From NCBI RefSeq assembly GCF_014200495.1, contig NZ_JACHBY010000002.1, positions 558,001-622,000 of the forward strand: a DNA stretch of 64,000 nucleotides. Reading direction: 5' to 3'. The stretch comes from Mucilaginibacter geliditolerans. GTDB lineage: Bacteria > Bacteroidota > Bacteroidia > Sphingobacteriales > Sphingobacteriaceae. The notes under the pieces are model-generated. The model was not told the DNA's origin, made no database searches, and saw nothing but the letters and a program-made list of their open reading frames with translations. Each line of letters starts with the position of its first letter. Within the stretch, counting starts at the first letter, position 1. Positions 9,554 through 17,963 of this stretch are shown piece after piece. The translations under genes and the position numbers were made by a program.

Positions 9554-9839
9554 TAATAATATATTAGGCTGTTTTTTTAATCATCTATACTGTTCTTTAT
9601 TGTATATTCATAATTATCTTTTGCCTTTTAAACTCCAAATTGTCCATCATCGGTACCCTCAATAATTATGGTACAGGTTGCGGACTCATCCGAGTAAAAA
9701 AGAAACTGATTTTTAAATGTTATTAATCTTCATAGCATTCCCGAACAATGGTGGTATGCTTTCGAAAACGATTTTTCTCCATATTCATAACTCCTGTTTT
9801 TGCAGCCTGGCAATTTTTAATATTAAATTATGTGGTCGT
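9554..9839 (-). other. Gap within the RiPP cluster, with a possible mini-gene
   Basis: On the minus strand an AGGAG sequence lies 3 nt before an ATG at 9788. It opens a 21-codon frame ending at 9723 (MNMEKNRFRKHTTIVRECYED). Clear Shine-Dalgarno sequences are uncommon in Bacteroidota, so this stands out, but nothing else supports translation. A second, start-less frame further downstream ends in TIIIEGTDDGQFGV and may be decayed coding sequence. The gap probably also holds a promoter for the exporter genes. Confidence 0.3.
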
Positions 9840-12518
9840 TTAAAAGTTGAATAAAATCTTCAGCATAGCTATTCGACCCTGGATCTTATAGCTGCTATTT
9901 GTAATTGCGTAAGATGAAACCGAAGAAATATCAAAAGTATTTACATCTCCAATATTTAATATGCTTGCTTCTAAATCAATTTTTTGACGAACTAATTTAT
10001 ACTGGACCACTGCGTCAGCAAAAAAATATTTGGTATAGTTTGAAGTTACTTGCTGGTTGTAATAAAACTCTCCAATCAATTTTAAATTTAAGTTCTTTGC
10101 TGCACCAAGGTTTAATTCCCATTTTTCATTTAATTGGTTTAAATGCTGATACGAACCAGCTACCGGCTGACCGCTTTTTTGAATAAGTTCAAAGTAAGTG
10201 TATGCCGCATAATACTTAAAGAATATCCGGTCGGTTAATTTTGAGTCAATATTTAAATTAGCGGACGTAATATAACTGTTGTACCCCAGCAATGCATTAT
10301 TTACAATGTTATTCGTTTGGTCAAACTGCCAGCCTATTTTTGCATTTAAAGTGGTTTGCAAACCAAAAAGAAGTTTACTGAAACTTAAATTGGATTTGAA
10401 ACTATTTGTGCGGTTTGCAAGCAGCAGGATTACCCGCTGTTCGAAATTCTGATTTAAAATCGTTGTACTTATCGTATTGGCATTTTTAATTGTATAGGTG
10501 GCAACAAGGTTCAAAAACAGCAATTTTAAACCTCTCCTGAAATTATAATTAAAACCCAAAACATTACTGTTAGATTTGGGCAATGTCCCCGAATTGCTGT
10601 ATAAACTTCTGAAATTAACGAGAATATCACCTGCAAATACGTCGTTAATATTTCCAAATTCTGTAATGTTGCGATAGGAAAATCCCAGAAAATCCTCGGC
10701 GCCATTAAAAACTTTAAGGTTGATTATAGGATTAAAGATCAATCCAGATATTGCGCTCTGATAGTCATAACCGCTATCGCTGTATTTTATTTGCTGAAAA
10801 CTAAGCGGTAAATCCATGCTGATCTTAAATTTTTCTGCTATCCAATTATAATCACCTTCAAAGTACTCCGTGTAACGCCGCCAATTCAAATCGTTTACAG
10901 CGCTGTCAATCGCAGGCTGCGCAATGCCGTTCGTTGATGTTTTAACCAAACCGCTGGAGAGGTTTTCGTCAGCAGTTGAAAAGCCTATTTTATATAATTG
11001 TTGAAATTTGAGATTTGCGAAACCAAATATGATGTTGTTGTTGGTAAAAAAAGAAGGCGTATTGACAGATTGACGTAAACCTGTATAAGGCAAGCCAGTA
11101 TTGAAAAAACCAGAATCTGGCCCGGGTGTGATGGTTAAAGTTTGCGGTTGCCAAATGTAATTCAGGTAAGAGTGAATCTCAAAAATTTGGTCCTTCTTAC
11201 TACCTATATAATTAAAATCATTTGAGAAGTTTTGTACTTTACTATTTAATTCCTGGTTTTCAGCAATGCCATTTGTGTTGAGCTGACCTGTTATATTTTG
11301 CTTATTGACATCGGCGTTAAAGCTGTTGTCAATGTAATAAGTTTTTTTATTCACGTTGAGATTGATGCCGGCGTGCAGCAAGTCGGGCTGCTGCCTGTTG
11401 CTCTGTCGTTCTGTATACCTGATCGTGTCGCCTGGCAAATAGGTGATCGTAGAGGAATGGAAGTTTTGCTGTTGCCGATCGTGCAGATAGTAAAAATTTA
11501 ATTTTAGCTTCACGTCCTTACTTAATGCTACAAGGTTATTGAAGTTTACGATTGCATTATCGTTAAACAGATACCTGTAAACCGGCAGACTGGGTTTGTC
11601 TATATTTGAAATGGACAAAAGATCGTCCGGAGGCGATATGTCAAGGTTTTTTAGTTTGTCACTCTGGTTGAACGAATTGACCTCGGTGCTTAAATCAAGC
11701 CCAACATTATTCGCCTTTATATAATTTATTGCCTTATAATTGCTTTTAAACAACATGGTGTTTAACATCACGTCGTACTTACCCGGAAGTCCGGCACCTA
11801 ATGCAGCTTGACTTAAAGGCCTAATTTTTGCAGAATCCCGGAAAATAATATTAATATCAACTTGGTTTGAGTACACTTTTCCTACAAGCGCATTAATTGG
11901 TTGATGATTGTCCAGGACCTGCACTTTATCTACTGTTGTATTAGGAATATTTTTAGTCCCAATTGCGTATTTATCGTCCAATAAATTGTCACCGTCCAGA
12001 TATAAGTTGGTTATCGATTTACCATTGTAGGATATCTTCCCATTATCGTCAACCCGGATTCCCGGCATTTTCTTTAAGATATCTTCAAGTACCCGGTCAT
12101 TTGGCGTGCTATAAGCCTTTGCATCATAGGTAATGGTATCTCCATTTATTTTTATTGGTATTTGTTCCCCTTTTATTGTTACCGGTGCAAGCGACCTGGT
12201 GTCCATAGATAATATGATATCATAGACCGAACTACTAGGTAGCACAACGATGCTCTTTTTCTTATAACCGAGCGAACCTGCTGATAGGTTTAAAGTTGTA
12301 TTGCGCAAACTGTCGGTGAGAGTTATCGAAAAATGCCCAGTGCCATTGGTTAAGGTATATCCCTTTATAACATTTCGTGAATTAACAATCGAAACAGTTG
12401 CATAACTCACAGGCTTGCCCAAACTATCCCTTACAGAACCACTAACAACAAATTGTCCGTTTGATTTGAACGAAAGAAACAATAAACAAAAAAATGTTGC
12501 CCATAGCTTTACAGTCAT
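9840..12518 (-). CDS. CarboxypepD_reg-type outer-membrane beta-barrel (TonB receptor-like)
   Basis: This 892-aa protein has a signal peptide (about 1-21), an N-terminal CarboxypepD_reg-like beta-sandwich (VSGSVRDSLGKPVSYATVSI), a plug-like region (DRVLEDILKKMPGIRVDD) and a long aromatic-rich barrel ending in a terminal Phe (KILFNF). No TonB box is evident. It starts 4 nt after the GLPGLI gene, so the two are co-transcribed. Receptors of this OMP_b-brl type often pair with GLPGLI proteins in Bacteroidota. Here it could take up or release the modified peptide, or serve immunity. That role is inferred from position only. Confidence 0.8.
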   Translation of the reverse strand: MTVKLWATFFCLLFLSFKSNGQFVVSGSVRDSLGKPVSYATVSIVNSRNVIKGYTLTNGTGHFSITLTDSLRNTTLNLSAGSLGYKKKSIVVLPSSSVYDIILSMDTRSLAPVTIKGEQIPIKINGDTITYDAKAYSTPNDRVLEDILKKMPGIRVDDNGKISYNGKSITNLYLDGDNLLDDKYAIGTKNIPNTTVDKVQVLDNHQPINALVGKVYSNQVDINIIFRDSAKIRPLSQAALGAGLPGKYDVMLNTMLFKSNYKAINYIKANNVGLDLSTEVNSFNQSDKLKNLDISPPDDLLSISNIDKPSLPVYRYLFNDNAIVNFNNLVALSKDVKLKLNFYYLHDRQQQNFHSSTITYLPGDTIRYTERQSNRQQPDLLHAGINLNVNKKTYYIDNSFNADVNKQNITGQLNTNGIAENQELNSKVQNFSNDFNYIGSKKDQIFEIHSYLNYIWQPQTLTITPGPDSGFFNTGLPYTGLRQSVNTPSFFTNNNIIFGFANLKFQQLYKIGFSTADENLSSGLVKTSTNGIAQPAIDSAVNDLNWRRYTEYFEGDYNWIAEKFKISMDLPLSFQQIKYSDSGYDYQSAISGLIFNPIINLKVFNGAEDFLGFSYRNITEFGNINDVFAGDILVNFRSLYSNSGTLPKSNSNVLGFNYNFRRGLKLLFLNLVATYTIKNANTISTTILNQNFEQRVILLLANRTNSFKSNLSFSKLLFGLQTTLNAKIGWQFDQTNNIVNNALLGYNSYITSANLNIDSKLTDRIFFKYYAAYTYFELIQKSGQPVAGSYQHLNQLNEKWELNLGAAKNLNLKLIGEFYYNQQVTSNYTKYFFADAVVQYKLVRQKIDLEASILNIGDVNTFDISSVSSYAITNSSYKIQGRIAMLKILFNF

Positions 12519-12522
12519 TGGG

Positions 12523-13320
12523 TCAATGGTTAGTTAACTCTATTGGATTATTATAGCTGTTTACAATTTTAGCCGAAGACCCGGCCATTGGAGTAAAGCT
12601 TCCGCCAGATGCGCTTGTCATAATGCCGGGGTTCTTTTTAATCGCTTCGCGCATTTTGTTAAAATCCTGAACGGTTGCTGGTTTAGCTTCATTTTTTCCA
12701 GGTAATTTTATAACTACTTTGCCATCGTTTAGAGTGCGATACCCTGCAAATTTAAATGAAATTTGTTGTCGGGTATCAACAGCTTCTACTATTAAACCTG
12801 GCAGCCCATTCAGTTTCCAGGGCCCTGCGTGAAAAGGCAACTCTGCGCAAAACCACGCTTCATATATTCGCCCGCGCCAAGCGCCAATGGCTTTTTGGCA
12901 ATTTAATTGGGATATCTTTTTTGTTTCGTCGGTAATTTTCCAATTGATTACGGGCCATTCATCTTCCATAAGGTATTTATCCATCAGAACTCTGTCGAAT
13001 ATAAAAAATTGTTGTGTAGCCGGGTACATAAATAATTCCGAAAATGTATACGTTTTGGTAATATTTACAGACTTACCACCGGAAGCCTTGAAACTTGCCT
13101 GCATTAAGGAATCTGCTATTTCCTTATCTCCTGTTTTGTAAACGCTCGCTCGCCTTCCCAAATACAAGCGCATATTTTCGGAATATAACTTACCTGGGTT
13201 GGTGGTATCCCGCATGTGCGTAAACCTATAACTTATTACAGCAATGGCGGTATCAGGCTTTTGCTGTGCATGGCAGGCATAGCTGAGAAAGCATAAGATA
13301 ATCAAATAGAACTTTTTCAT
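12523..13320 (-). CDS. GLPGLI-family secreted protein
   Basis: I place the start at 13320 (265 aa) because MKKFYLIILCFLSYACHAQ then gives a proper signal peptide with an AXA-like site; an in-frame ATG at 13374 lies before any leader. The family's hallmark is present as LNGLPGLIVEA near residue 189. GLPGLI proteins are periplasmic or outer-membrane-associated, of unknown biochemical function, and often sit beside TonB-dependent barrels, as here. An SASGGS stretch follows near the C-terminus. It lies directly downstream of the precursor gene in the RiPP cluster. Confidence 0.85.
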   Translation of the reverse strand: MKKFYLIILCFLSYACHAQQKPDTAIAVISYRFTHMRDTTNPGKLYSENMRLYLGRRASVYKTGDKEIADSLMQASFKASGGKSVNITKTYTFSELFMYPATQQFFIFDRVLMDKYLMEDEWPVINWKITDETKKISQLNCQKAIGAWRGRIYEAWFCAELPFHAGPWKLNGLPGLIVEAVDTRQQISFKFAGYRTLNDGKVVIKLPGKNEAKPATVQDFNKMREAIKKNPGIMTSASGGSFTPMAGSSAKIVNSYNNPIELTNH

Positions 13321-13399
13321 TATATTTTTAATAATTTCAGTCTTCGGTGACAATGAATAAAGGCAAGGGGACATCCGTCCACCCTGCCTATGCTAATTA

Positions 13400-13609
13400 T
13401 TATCCCCCACAGACAACCGCACAACATTCCTCACATTCAATTGGAAAGTTCTGGCAACCGCAATAACCTGCAGCGACGCCACCGCAATAACAAAGAAGGG
13501 ACCCGTACGAAGTACCACCAACCGCACCGACCAATACATTTTTCAATTGTGCCCTGGAAAGCACTTCGGCTGAACCAAGTTCCAACGCTCTTAATTTTAG
13601 CTTTTTCAT
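13400..13609 (-). CDS. RiPP/bacteriocin-like precursor peptide, double-glycine leader, 8-Cys core
   Basis: I choose the start at 13609 (69 aa) because MKKLKLRALEL matches the usual opening of Bacteroidota natural-product precursors; an upstream ATG at 13663 would add an unlikely basic stretch. The leader (1-32) contains LSRAQLKNV and ends AVGG. The core (33-69) has cysteines at 40, 42, 50, 52, 59, 62, 63 and 67 (CxC, CxC, CxxCC, C) and only three Ser/Thr, all near its N-terminus. Cleavage after GG would fit the C39 exporter. Eight cysteines and few dehydratable residues suggest disulfides and/or S-glycosylation rather than many lanthionines. The C-terminal GG is part of the core and is unusual. 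Confidence 0.85.
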   Translation of the reverse strand: MKKLKLRALELGSAEVLSRAQLKNVLVGAVGGTSYGSLLCYCGGVAAGYCGCQNFPIECEECCAVVCGG

Positions 13610-13695
13610 TTTTTTTCGTTTTTTAATTAACAGTTTGTACCCTTTTTTAACGCCCGGAAACATTAAGGCTATTCGCTTTTTGTTATTACTCGAGT

Positions 13696-15357
13696 TTAAA
13701 CAGAAAGAAAATATTTTAAATCGTGTGGTCTATATATTTTCGGCAGTTGGTGGAAGTTCGTTCCCTGCCCATCATTATTAATGGAAATAAAAAAGGTTGG
13801 GGTAAATTCTATTTTAACTTTATTACACCAATTTTGCATAGCCTCTATTTTATCATCTTGCTGTTTCAATTCACCATTCATTGGGTATTTGGCTGCAAAT
13901 ACCTCATAGTCTTTTTTGTCGGCCAAATACCAATCGCCGAGCGCCTGCTTTATTAGTTTTTCATCGTTTGTTTCGGCTATAGCTAATAAATGTTTTACGG
14001 GCGGCGCTTTGGAGTCCCCCTCTTTATTTGATGCCGTAAATAAGATTTGTATTTGCACGTCCGGATTATTGTGCAACAGTTCTTCCATCGGAATATGTGC
14101 GTCGGCACATGGCCCACAATAAGGATTACATACTTTAACAAGTTTATAGGTTGCATTAGGATTGCCAAGAGTGATACCAAGGCCTTCGGGATTTTCTGTT
14201 ACTTTTTTCTGTTTGTGCAGTAGCGATTCAAATATCTGAGGGTTGTGTTTTAACCGCTGTAACTCGGCATGAATACTTTTGCTTTCTTTTGCCTTCTGTA
14301 AGGCCGGCAGTAAAATAGTAGTAAATATAAATGGGGTTATAAAAGCGGTTATACTTTGTAATATCAAACTGGCGCCAATGTTATTTAGAGGCAGTAAGGT
14401 ATGCCATCCATCTATCAGTGCTGTAACTAATTGCAATACTAATATACTTTGTACGGACAAACAGAGCAGGCACCACTGTTTGGCCACCCTCCATTGATAA
14501 TAAATTGAATAGATTACATAAGGCACAGCCAGTACGTTTACCCAAGCCGTTATAAATAATGCTTGAGGATTAGCGATGCCCTTAAGTAGCAGCAGCAGCA
14601 GCATACCCATAAAATAACTAAAACCAATAGCACTCCAGCTAATCCCCATTATTTTAGAAGCTTTTGATTGTAGTACAGCTCCACAGTTTGCCTTTTTTCC
14701 TGCACTACATATTTGTTGTATTATCGGATTATGCTGATCAATTTCGAACCAAAGCAATAGCACACCCGTAATAGTGCCAATAAGAGCAAGCACCAAAAAA
14801 ATGAATGGGAACAAAGTGCTTATTCCCTTTTGCATAATAGCATTTATTCCTGCAATGATTACAATTGCGGGAATAGAGAATGTAGTAAGATATTGGATAG
14901 CCCGGTTCCTCTTTGCTACTCTAATTTTTTCATCATATCCCTTTTCTCCAGCCCCGCTTTCGACTTCGGTAAGTAATACAATTCCCGACGTCCATCTTTT
15001 CAAAAAATCTTCCTTAGAACATATGACCCACTGATTTTTCTCCGGTTCGAAAAAATGGACTGTATCCGCAGTTATTTCTTTTACAACTGTTAAGGAGTCG
15101 GTTATAATTTTGCTATCTTTTATTGGGGTAATAAAAGGGGTTGGAATGTTTACAAACTGATCGTGTTGAAACTTTACCGATAGGTTTTCAACATGATAAG
15201 TATTCAAAACATCGCTAATACTTAAAAGACTTGGGTAGTCTGGATGTTCCTCTATTTCTTTTTTAAGTGTAGTATCAGAAATTTTAACATTTAAAATCTC
15301 TAACAATAATTTTGCCGTACGAAAGGCATTTGATTTTGATTCGAATAAAGGCAGCAT
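13696..15357 (-). CDS. C39-like/VKOR/thioredoxin fusion membrane protein (disulfide formation)
   Basis: This 553-aa protein has three parts. The N-terminus (1-130) resembles a C39-type peptidase fold without a clear catalytic Cys at the start. The middle (about 150-345) is a vitamin K epoxide reductase (VKOR) domain with C217/C225 and the CLLC active site at 296-299, among several membrane helices. The C-terminus (about 385-553) is a thioredoxin/DsbA-like domain with CNPYCGPC (410-417) and a TPTFF cis-proline loop. Such fusions couple quinone reduction to periplasmic disulfide formation. It is the first gene of the cluster, 86 nt upstream of the Cys-rich precursor, which suggests that it oxidizes that peptide. 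Confidence 0.85.
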   Translation of the reverse strand: MLPLFESKSNAFRTAKLLLEILNVKISDTTLKKEIEEHPDYPSLLSISDVLNTYHVENLSVKFQHDQFVNIPTPFITPIKDSKIITDSLTVVKEITADTVHFFEPEKNQWVICSKEDFLKRWTSGIVLLTEVESGAGEKGYDEKIRVAKRNRAIQYLTTFSIPAIVIIAGINAIMQKGISTLFPFIFLVLALIGTITGVLLLWFEIDQHNPIIQQICSAGKKANCGAVLQSKASKIMGISWSAIGFSYFMGMLLLLLLKGIANPQALFITAWVNVLAVPYVIYSIYYQWRVAKQWCLLCLSVQSILVLQLVTALIDGWHTLLPLNNIGASLILQSITAFITPFIFTTILLPALQKAKESKSIHAELQRLKHNPQIFESLLHKQKKVTENPEGLGITLGNPNATYKLVKVCNPYCGPCADAHIPMEELLHNNPDVQIQILFTASNKEGDSKAPPVKHLLAIAETNDEKLIKQALGDWYLADKKDYEVFAAKYPMNGELKQQDDKIEAMQNWCNKVKIEFTPTFFISINNDGQGTNFHQLPKIYRPHDLKYFLSV

Positions 15358-15512
15358 TGTAATAAGGTGGTTTAGCGTAAATATTAATTCCCTGCATTCA
15401 TAAACAGAGGCGATTGAAAATCATATGAGCGCACTATTTATCATTTTATCAAAATAATAAATAATTCTAAAGCTACGTCTATGAATTTTTAATTACACTA
15501 ATTGATAACACG

Positions 15513-15522
15513 CAAACGTTTG
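15513..15522. promoter_or_regulatory. Palindromic operator-like site CAAACGTTTG (copy 1)
   Basis: The 10-bp palindrome CAAACGTTTG sits about 155 bp upstream of the first RiPP gene. The central CG and the symmetric half-sites are typical of LacI/PurR-family operators. The same core recurs at 15731-15740. The binding protein is unknown; three LacI-type genes or relics lie at 36.5-39.9 kb in the same island. Confidence 0.45.
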
Positions 15523-15726
15523 TCTTATTGAAATGTTCATTTACAAAATGTTAAACTAATTGGTAATAAGATATTTGCGAATTTATTTTGACATTAAATA
15601 TTGGATCTAAAATATAAATAAACCAAAATGGCCACAAGTAGAAATTTAACTATTAATAAAGCAACAGATGCTTTTTTTCAAATCGCTTATTGCCAGCGAA
15701 TTAATTTTATTTTTATAATAAACAAC

Positions 15727-15744
15727 CACACAAACGTTTGTGTG
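15727..15744. promoter_or_regulatory. Perfect 18-bp palindrome CACACAAACGTTTGTGTG (copy 2)
   Basis: This is a fully symmetric 18-bp site centred on the same CAAACGTTTG core as the copy at 15513, 218 bp away centre to centre. It has no loop and no U-tract, so it is a better operator than terminator. LacI-family binding is inferred from the form of the site. Confidence 0.5.
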
Positions 15745-15982
15745 ATAGTTTATACCATTCAACTAAGCTCGGTCTTGTCGTTGAGCGACTAACAATAAAT
15801 TTTTATAAATTAAAGTCGAGCCGCTTGGCACTTAAGCGGTATTAATAGTATGGTTGATTTCGTGAGCGATGGCAACCGGAGGAATAGCCGGGGCCTTTGC
15901 TTAATCAATAGTAGTCTAAAGTAGGTGAATCTGCTGAAACCTGCAACTTAGTCCTTATCATCTTAACGCTTAAGCAACTCCC

Positions 15983-16076
15983 CTTATTTTGAACGGGTTC
16001 TGTCAAGGGCAGCGAAGGGCAGGTTTGTGCAGGTGGGGCTGTTTATGTACCCTTGACGGGTTCCGGTCAAAATGAG
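15983..16076. repeat. 27-bp imperfect inverted repeat with a 40-nt loop
   Basis: Arms 15983-16009 and 16050-16076 match at 21 of 27 positions when one is reverse-complemented. The match includes a perfect GTCAAGGG/CCCTTGAC at the inner end. It lies beside the relaxase fossil and could be a remnant of that older module's oriT, or the ends of a lost small element. Confidence 0.4.
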
Positions 16077-16177
16077 AATTTTGTGTAGCGATAAGATGAA
16101 AAAAATACTTGACAAAATCCTAGAACATGAATAAATTAGTGTAATAAACGCGATTGTGTGCTCGTTTCCTTTACAAT

Positions 16178-16354
16178 TTACCGGTGATAATAATTTATGA
16201 TGATGGTGAAGTGCCCGACTACTTCAGTAGTGTTATTGCATGTATTGGGATTAATTTCCCTTTTGTCCAAGTCATTATCGCATTCATTGTTCCTGACTTC
16301 GTTTTTCTTTTTACGTTGGGCTTCATCGTTGACTGGACTCGCTCCTGCTGGCAT
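16178..16354 (-). CDS. Small unassigned ORF (58 aa)
   Basis: The frame begins MPAGASPVNDEAQRKKKNE, has a charged Asn/Asp-rich middle and ends INYYHR. The same frame stays open further upstream of the ATG. This suggests that it is the C-terminal remnant of a larger mobilization protein rather than an intact gene. Another minus-strand frame (16323-16649) overlaps the end of the relaxase fossil and has no recognizable features. I cannot assign either one. Confidence 0.25.
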   Translation of the reverse strand: MPAGASPVNDEAQRKKKNEVRNNECDNDLDKREINPNTCNNTTEVVGHFTIIINYYHR

Positions 16355-16645
16355 GTAAGAATTTTCCAGAATTATGACTAAAACTTAGCGCTTGCAGTCC
16401 AACGTTTTGGAGTGTTTTCGTAGTGTTTTGAAACAACCCCCATCCCACATCTAAAGTTAGTTCATTATCTATAAGAATGGTTAGGATTATATTCCGGCTC
16501 ATAAGTAGCAGTAAGTTAAGATCGGCAGTCTTTTTAAAAAAGAATAACTCGCATAACGGGCTAGAGGGGACAGTCTTTGCCCGAACTTCAGGCATAACCT
16601 CTGGTACTGTAAAGATAAGCATTATTATATTTTCAGGATAGCATG

Positions 16646-17310
16646 TCATAGTTTCAGCGCGTGATCTGCCGGCCCTGCGACCTTTTTTTTCTTTTTCTCG
16701 GCTTCGCTCTCTGGGACTATATTAGCACCTGCTGTATACAACGGTTCCGGCATTACTCCCAGGAAACTCGTCGCTGTCGTGCCTGCTGCGGCCAGCATAA
16801 CGGCCGTGGTCGTAAACAGGCCTTCTGCAACGCCTTGGGCAAGTTCATTAGCCACTGATCTGCTCTGGTAATTCTGCGAAGCGCCTTCGGTCAGAACGCC
16901 CAACTGTTCCCGCTGCGCCAGTTTGCCGTTCTTCTGGACATTAGCGTAGGCCATTGTATCTTTAAGTTGCCTGTCAAACGAGAACAAGCTGTCAAAAAGG
17001 CTTTCCCCGCTTTGCTTGAAAGCCACCCGGTCAAACTGGCCCATCTTTTTAGAATGTTCCGCATTCTTTCCCCGCGAGGTATTCATCAGGCTAAGTTTGA
17101 TACCGTTCGTAGCATCTTTACGGCTGACAATGACCTGAATATGTATCTGCTCGCCCTCTTTACGGTCGCCGCGCTTTTTAAGCCCCTGTTTGACATCTGG
17201 GTCTTTGTGGTTGTAATAACGATAGTCTTCCAGCTTGGCAAACCACACCAGGTCTTCGTGGCTGTTAATACTGTCTTTCTTAAAGTTCTGTGCGTAATTA
17301 TACGCATTTT
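16646..17310 (-). pseudogene. Truncated DUF5712-type relaxase (mobB fossil)
   Basis: The frame continues the island's intact relaxase at 43894-44898 closely: WFAKLEDYRYYNHKDP here against WFGKLENYRYYSHKDP there, then shared KQGLKKRG, IVSRKD and SKKMGQFDR. Homology begins near 17310, immediately downstream of a stop, so the N-terminal catalytic 95 or so residues are missing. The C-terminal tail, rich in Ala then Lys, differs from the intact copy. It is therefore not a recent duplication but a relic of a second mobilization module. It abuts the end of the TetR gene, which suggests that the break and the neighbouring cargo arrived together. Confidence 0.8.
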
Positions 17311-17341
17311 AGATAATTTAAGACTCCCCTTGCTTATACGC

Positions 17342-17938
17342 CTATCCCACAATCTGCTCAATTGCTTTCAAGATCTCCTTTTGCCCCTCTTCTGAACTGA
17401 TATTCAGATCGGCAAATTTGCTACCATTATAGATTGTGTGTAAGACGGTATAATAAATACCCCCAACTAGTAAAGCACCTATCGCCCTAAAGTTTATATT
17501 AGATTTTTGGAAATGTTCATCGGTCAGTTCAAGGATTTTTTGTCCCATGCTTTCTCGTGCATTGTGAATGCTCTTCATCAGCGGGCTGTCGGTCGTTAGC
17601 TCCCAGAGGATTAAACGTTGCATATCCTTTTCTGAAATGAAATAGCTGAATTGGTTTTGAAGCACGGCAGTGATCAATTCTTTGCTTCCGGGATAAATGT
17701 TTGATTTAATAATTCCGTTGATATGGTCTGCGAATAACATCCAGTAATCGTTCTCTACAATATGGGCTTCTATCAGTTGTGTCAATCCACCGAAATAGCG
17801 GTTGATTAATTTCCTGTCTACTTCTGCTTTTCTTGCAACTTTGCTGGCGCTAAGGGAGTCGAAACCATCGATCCTGATGATTTCTCCAATAGCCCATATC
17901 AATTTCCTTTTTGTGTTTTCTTTGCTCTTCATAGACAA
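17342..17938 (-). CDS. TetR/AcrR-family transcriptional regulator
   Basis: This 198-aa protein (or 196 aa from an ATG at 17932) has an N-terminal helix-turn-helix. A first helix (IWAIGEIIRIDGFDSLSA) is followed by SKVARKAEVDRKLINRYFGG, the usual TetR recognition layout around residues 30-50. The C-terminal part is all-helical, as in ligand-binding TetR domains. It lies 25 bp downstream of the GH30 gene on the same strand and next to the relaxase fossil. It may regulate a lost transporter or the older module. A link to sugar use is not supported by its family. Confidence 0.85.
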   Translation of the reverse strand: MSMKSKENTKRKLIWAIGEIIRIDGFDSLSASKVARKAEVDRKLINRYFGGLTQLIEAHIVENDYWMLFADHINGIIKSNIYPGSKELITAVLQNQFSYFISEKDMQRLILWELTTDSPLMKSIHNARESMGQKILELTDEHFQKSNINFRAIGALLVGGIYYTVLHTIYNGSKFADLNISSEEGQKEILKAIEQIVG

Positions 17939-17963
17939 GGTATAGGTTAAGATATTTGCGTCT

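Larger units (their letters stand above)
15358..16177. other. Non-coding region upstream of the RiPP cluster
   Basis: About 0.8 kb has no convincing gene on either strand. It holds two CAAACGTTTG palindromes and a long imperfect inverted repeat, each listed separately. It also contains a small CCGCTT/AAGCGG hairpin near 15820-15840. The cluster promoter must lie in the left part, on the minus strand, but I could not identify a clean TAnnTTTG box there. Confidence 0.6.

Noticed and set aside
16154..16381. Plus-strand hydrophobic frame of 75 codons
   Set aside because: Its hydrophobicity arises from the complementary charged minus-strand reading; it has no promoter or family support.
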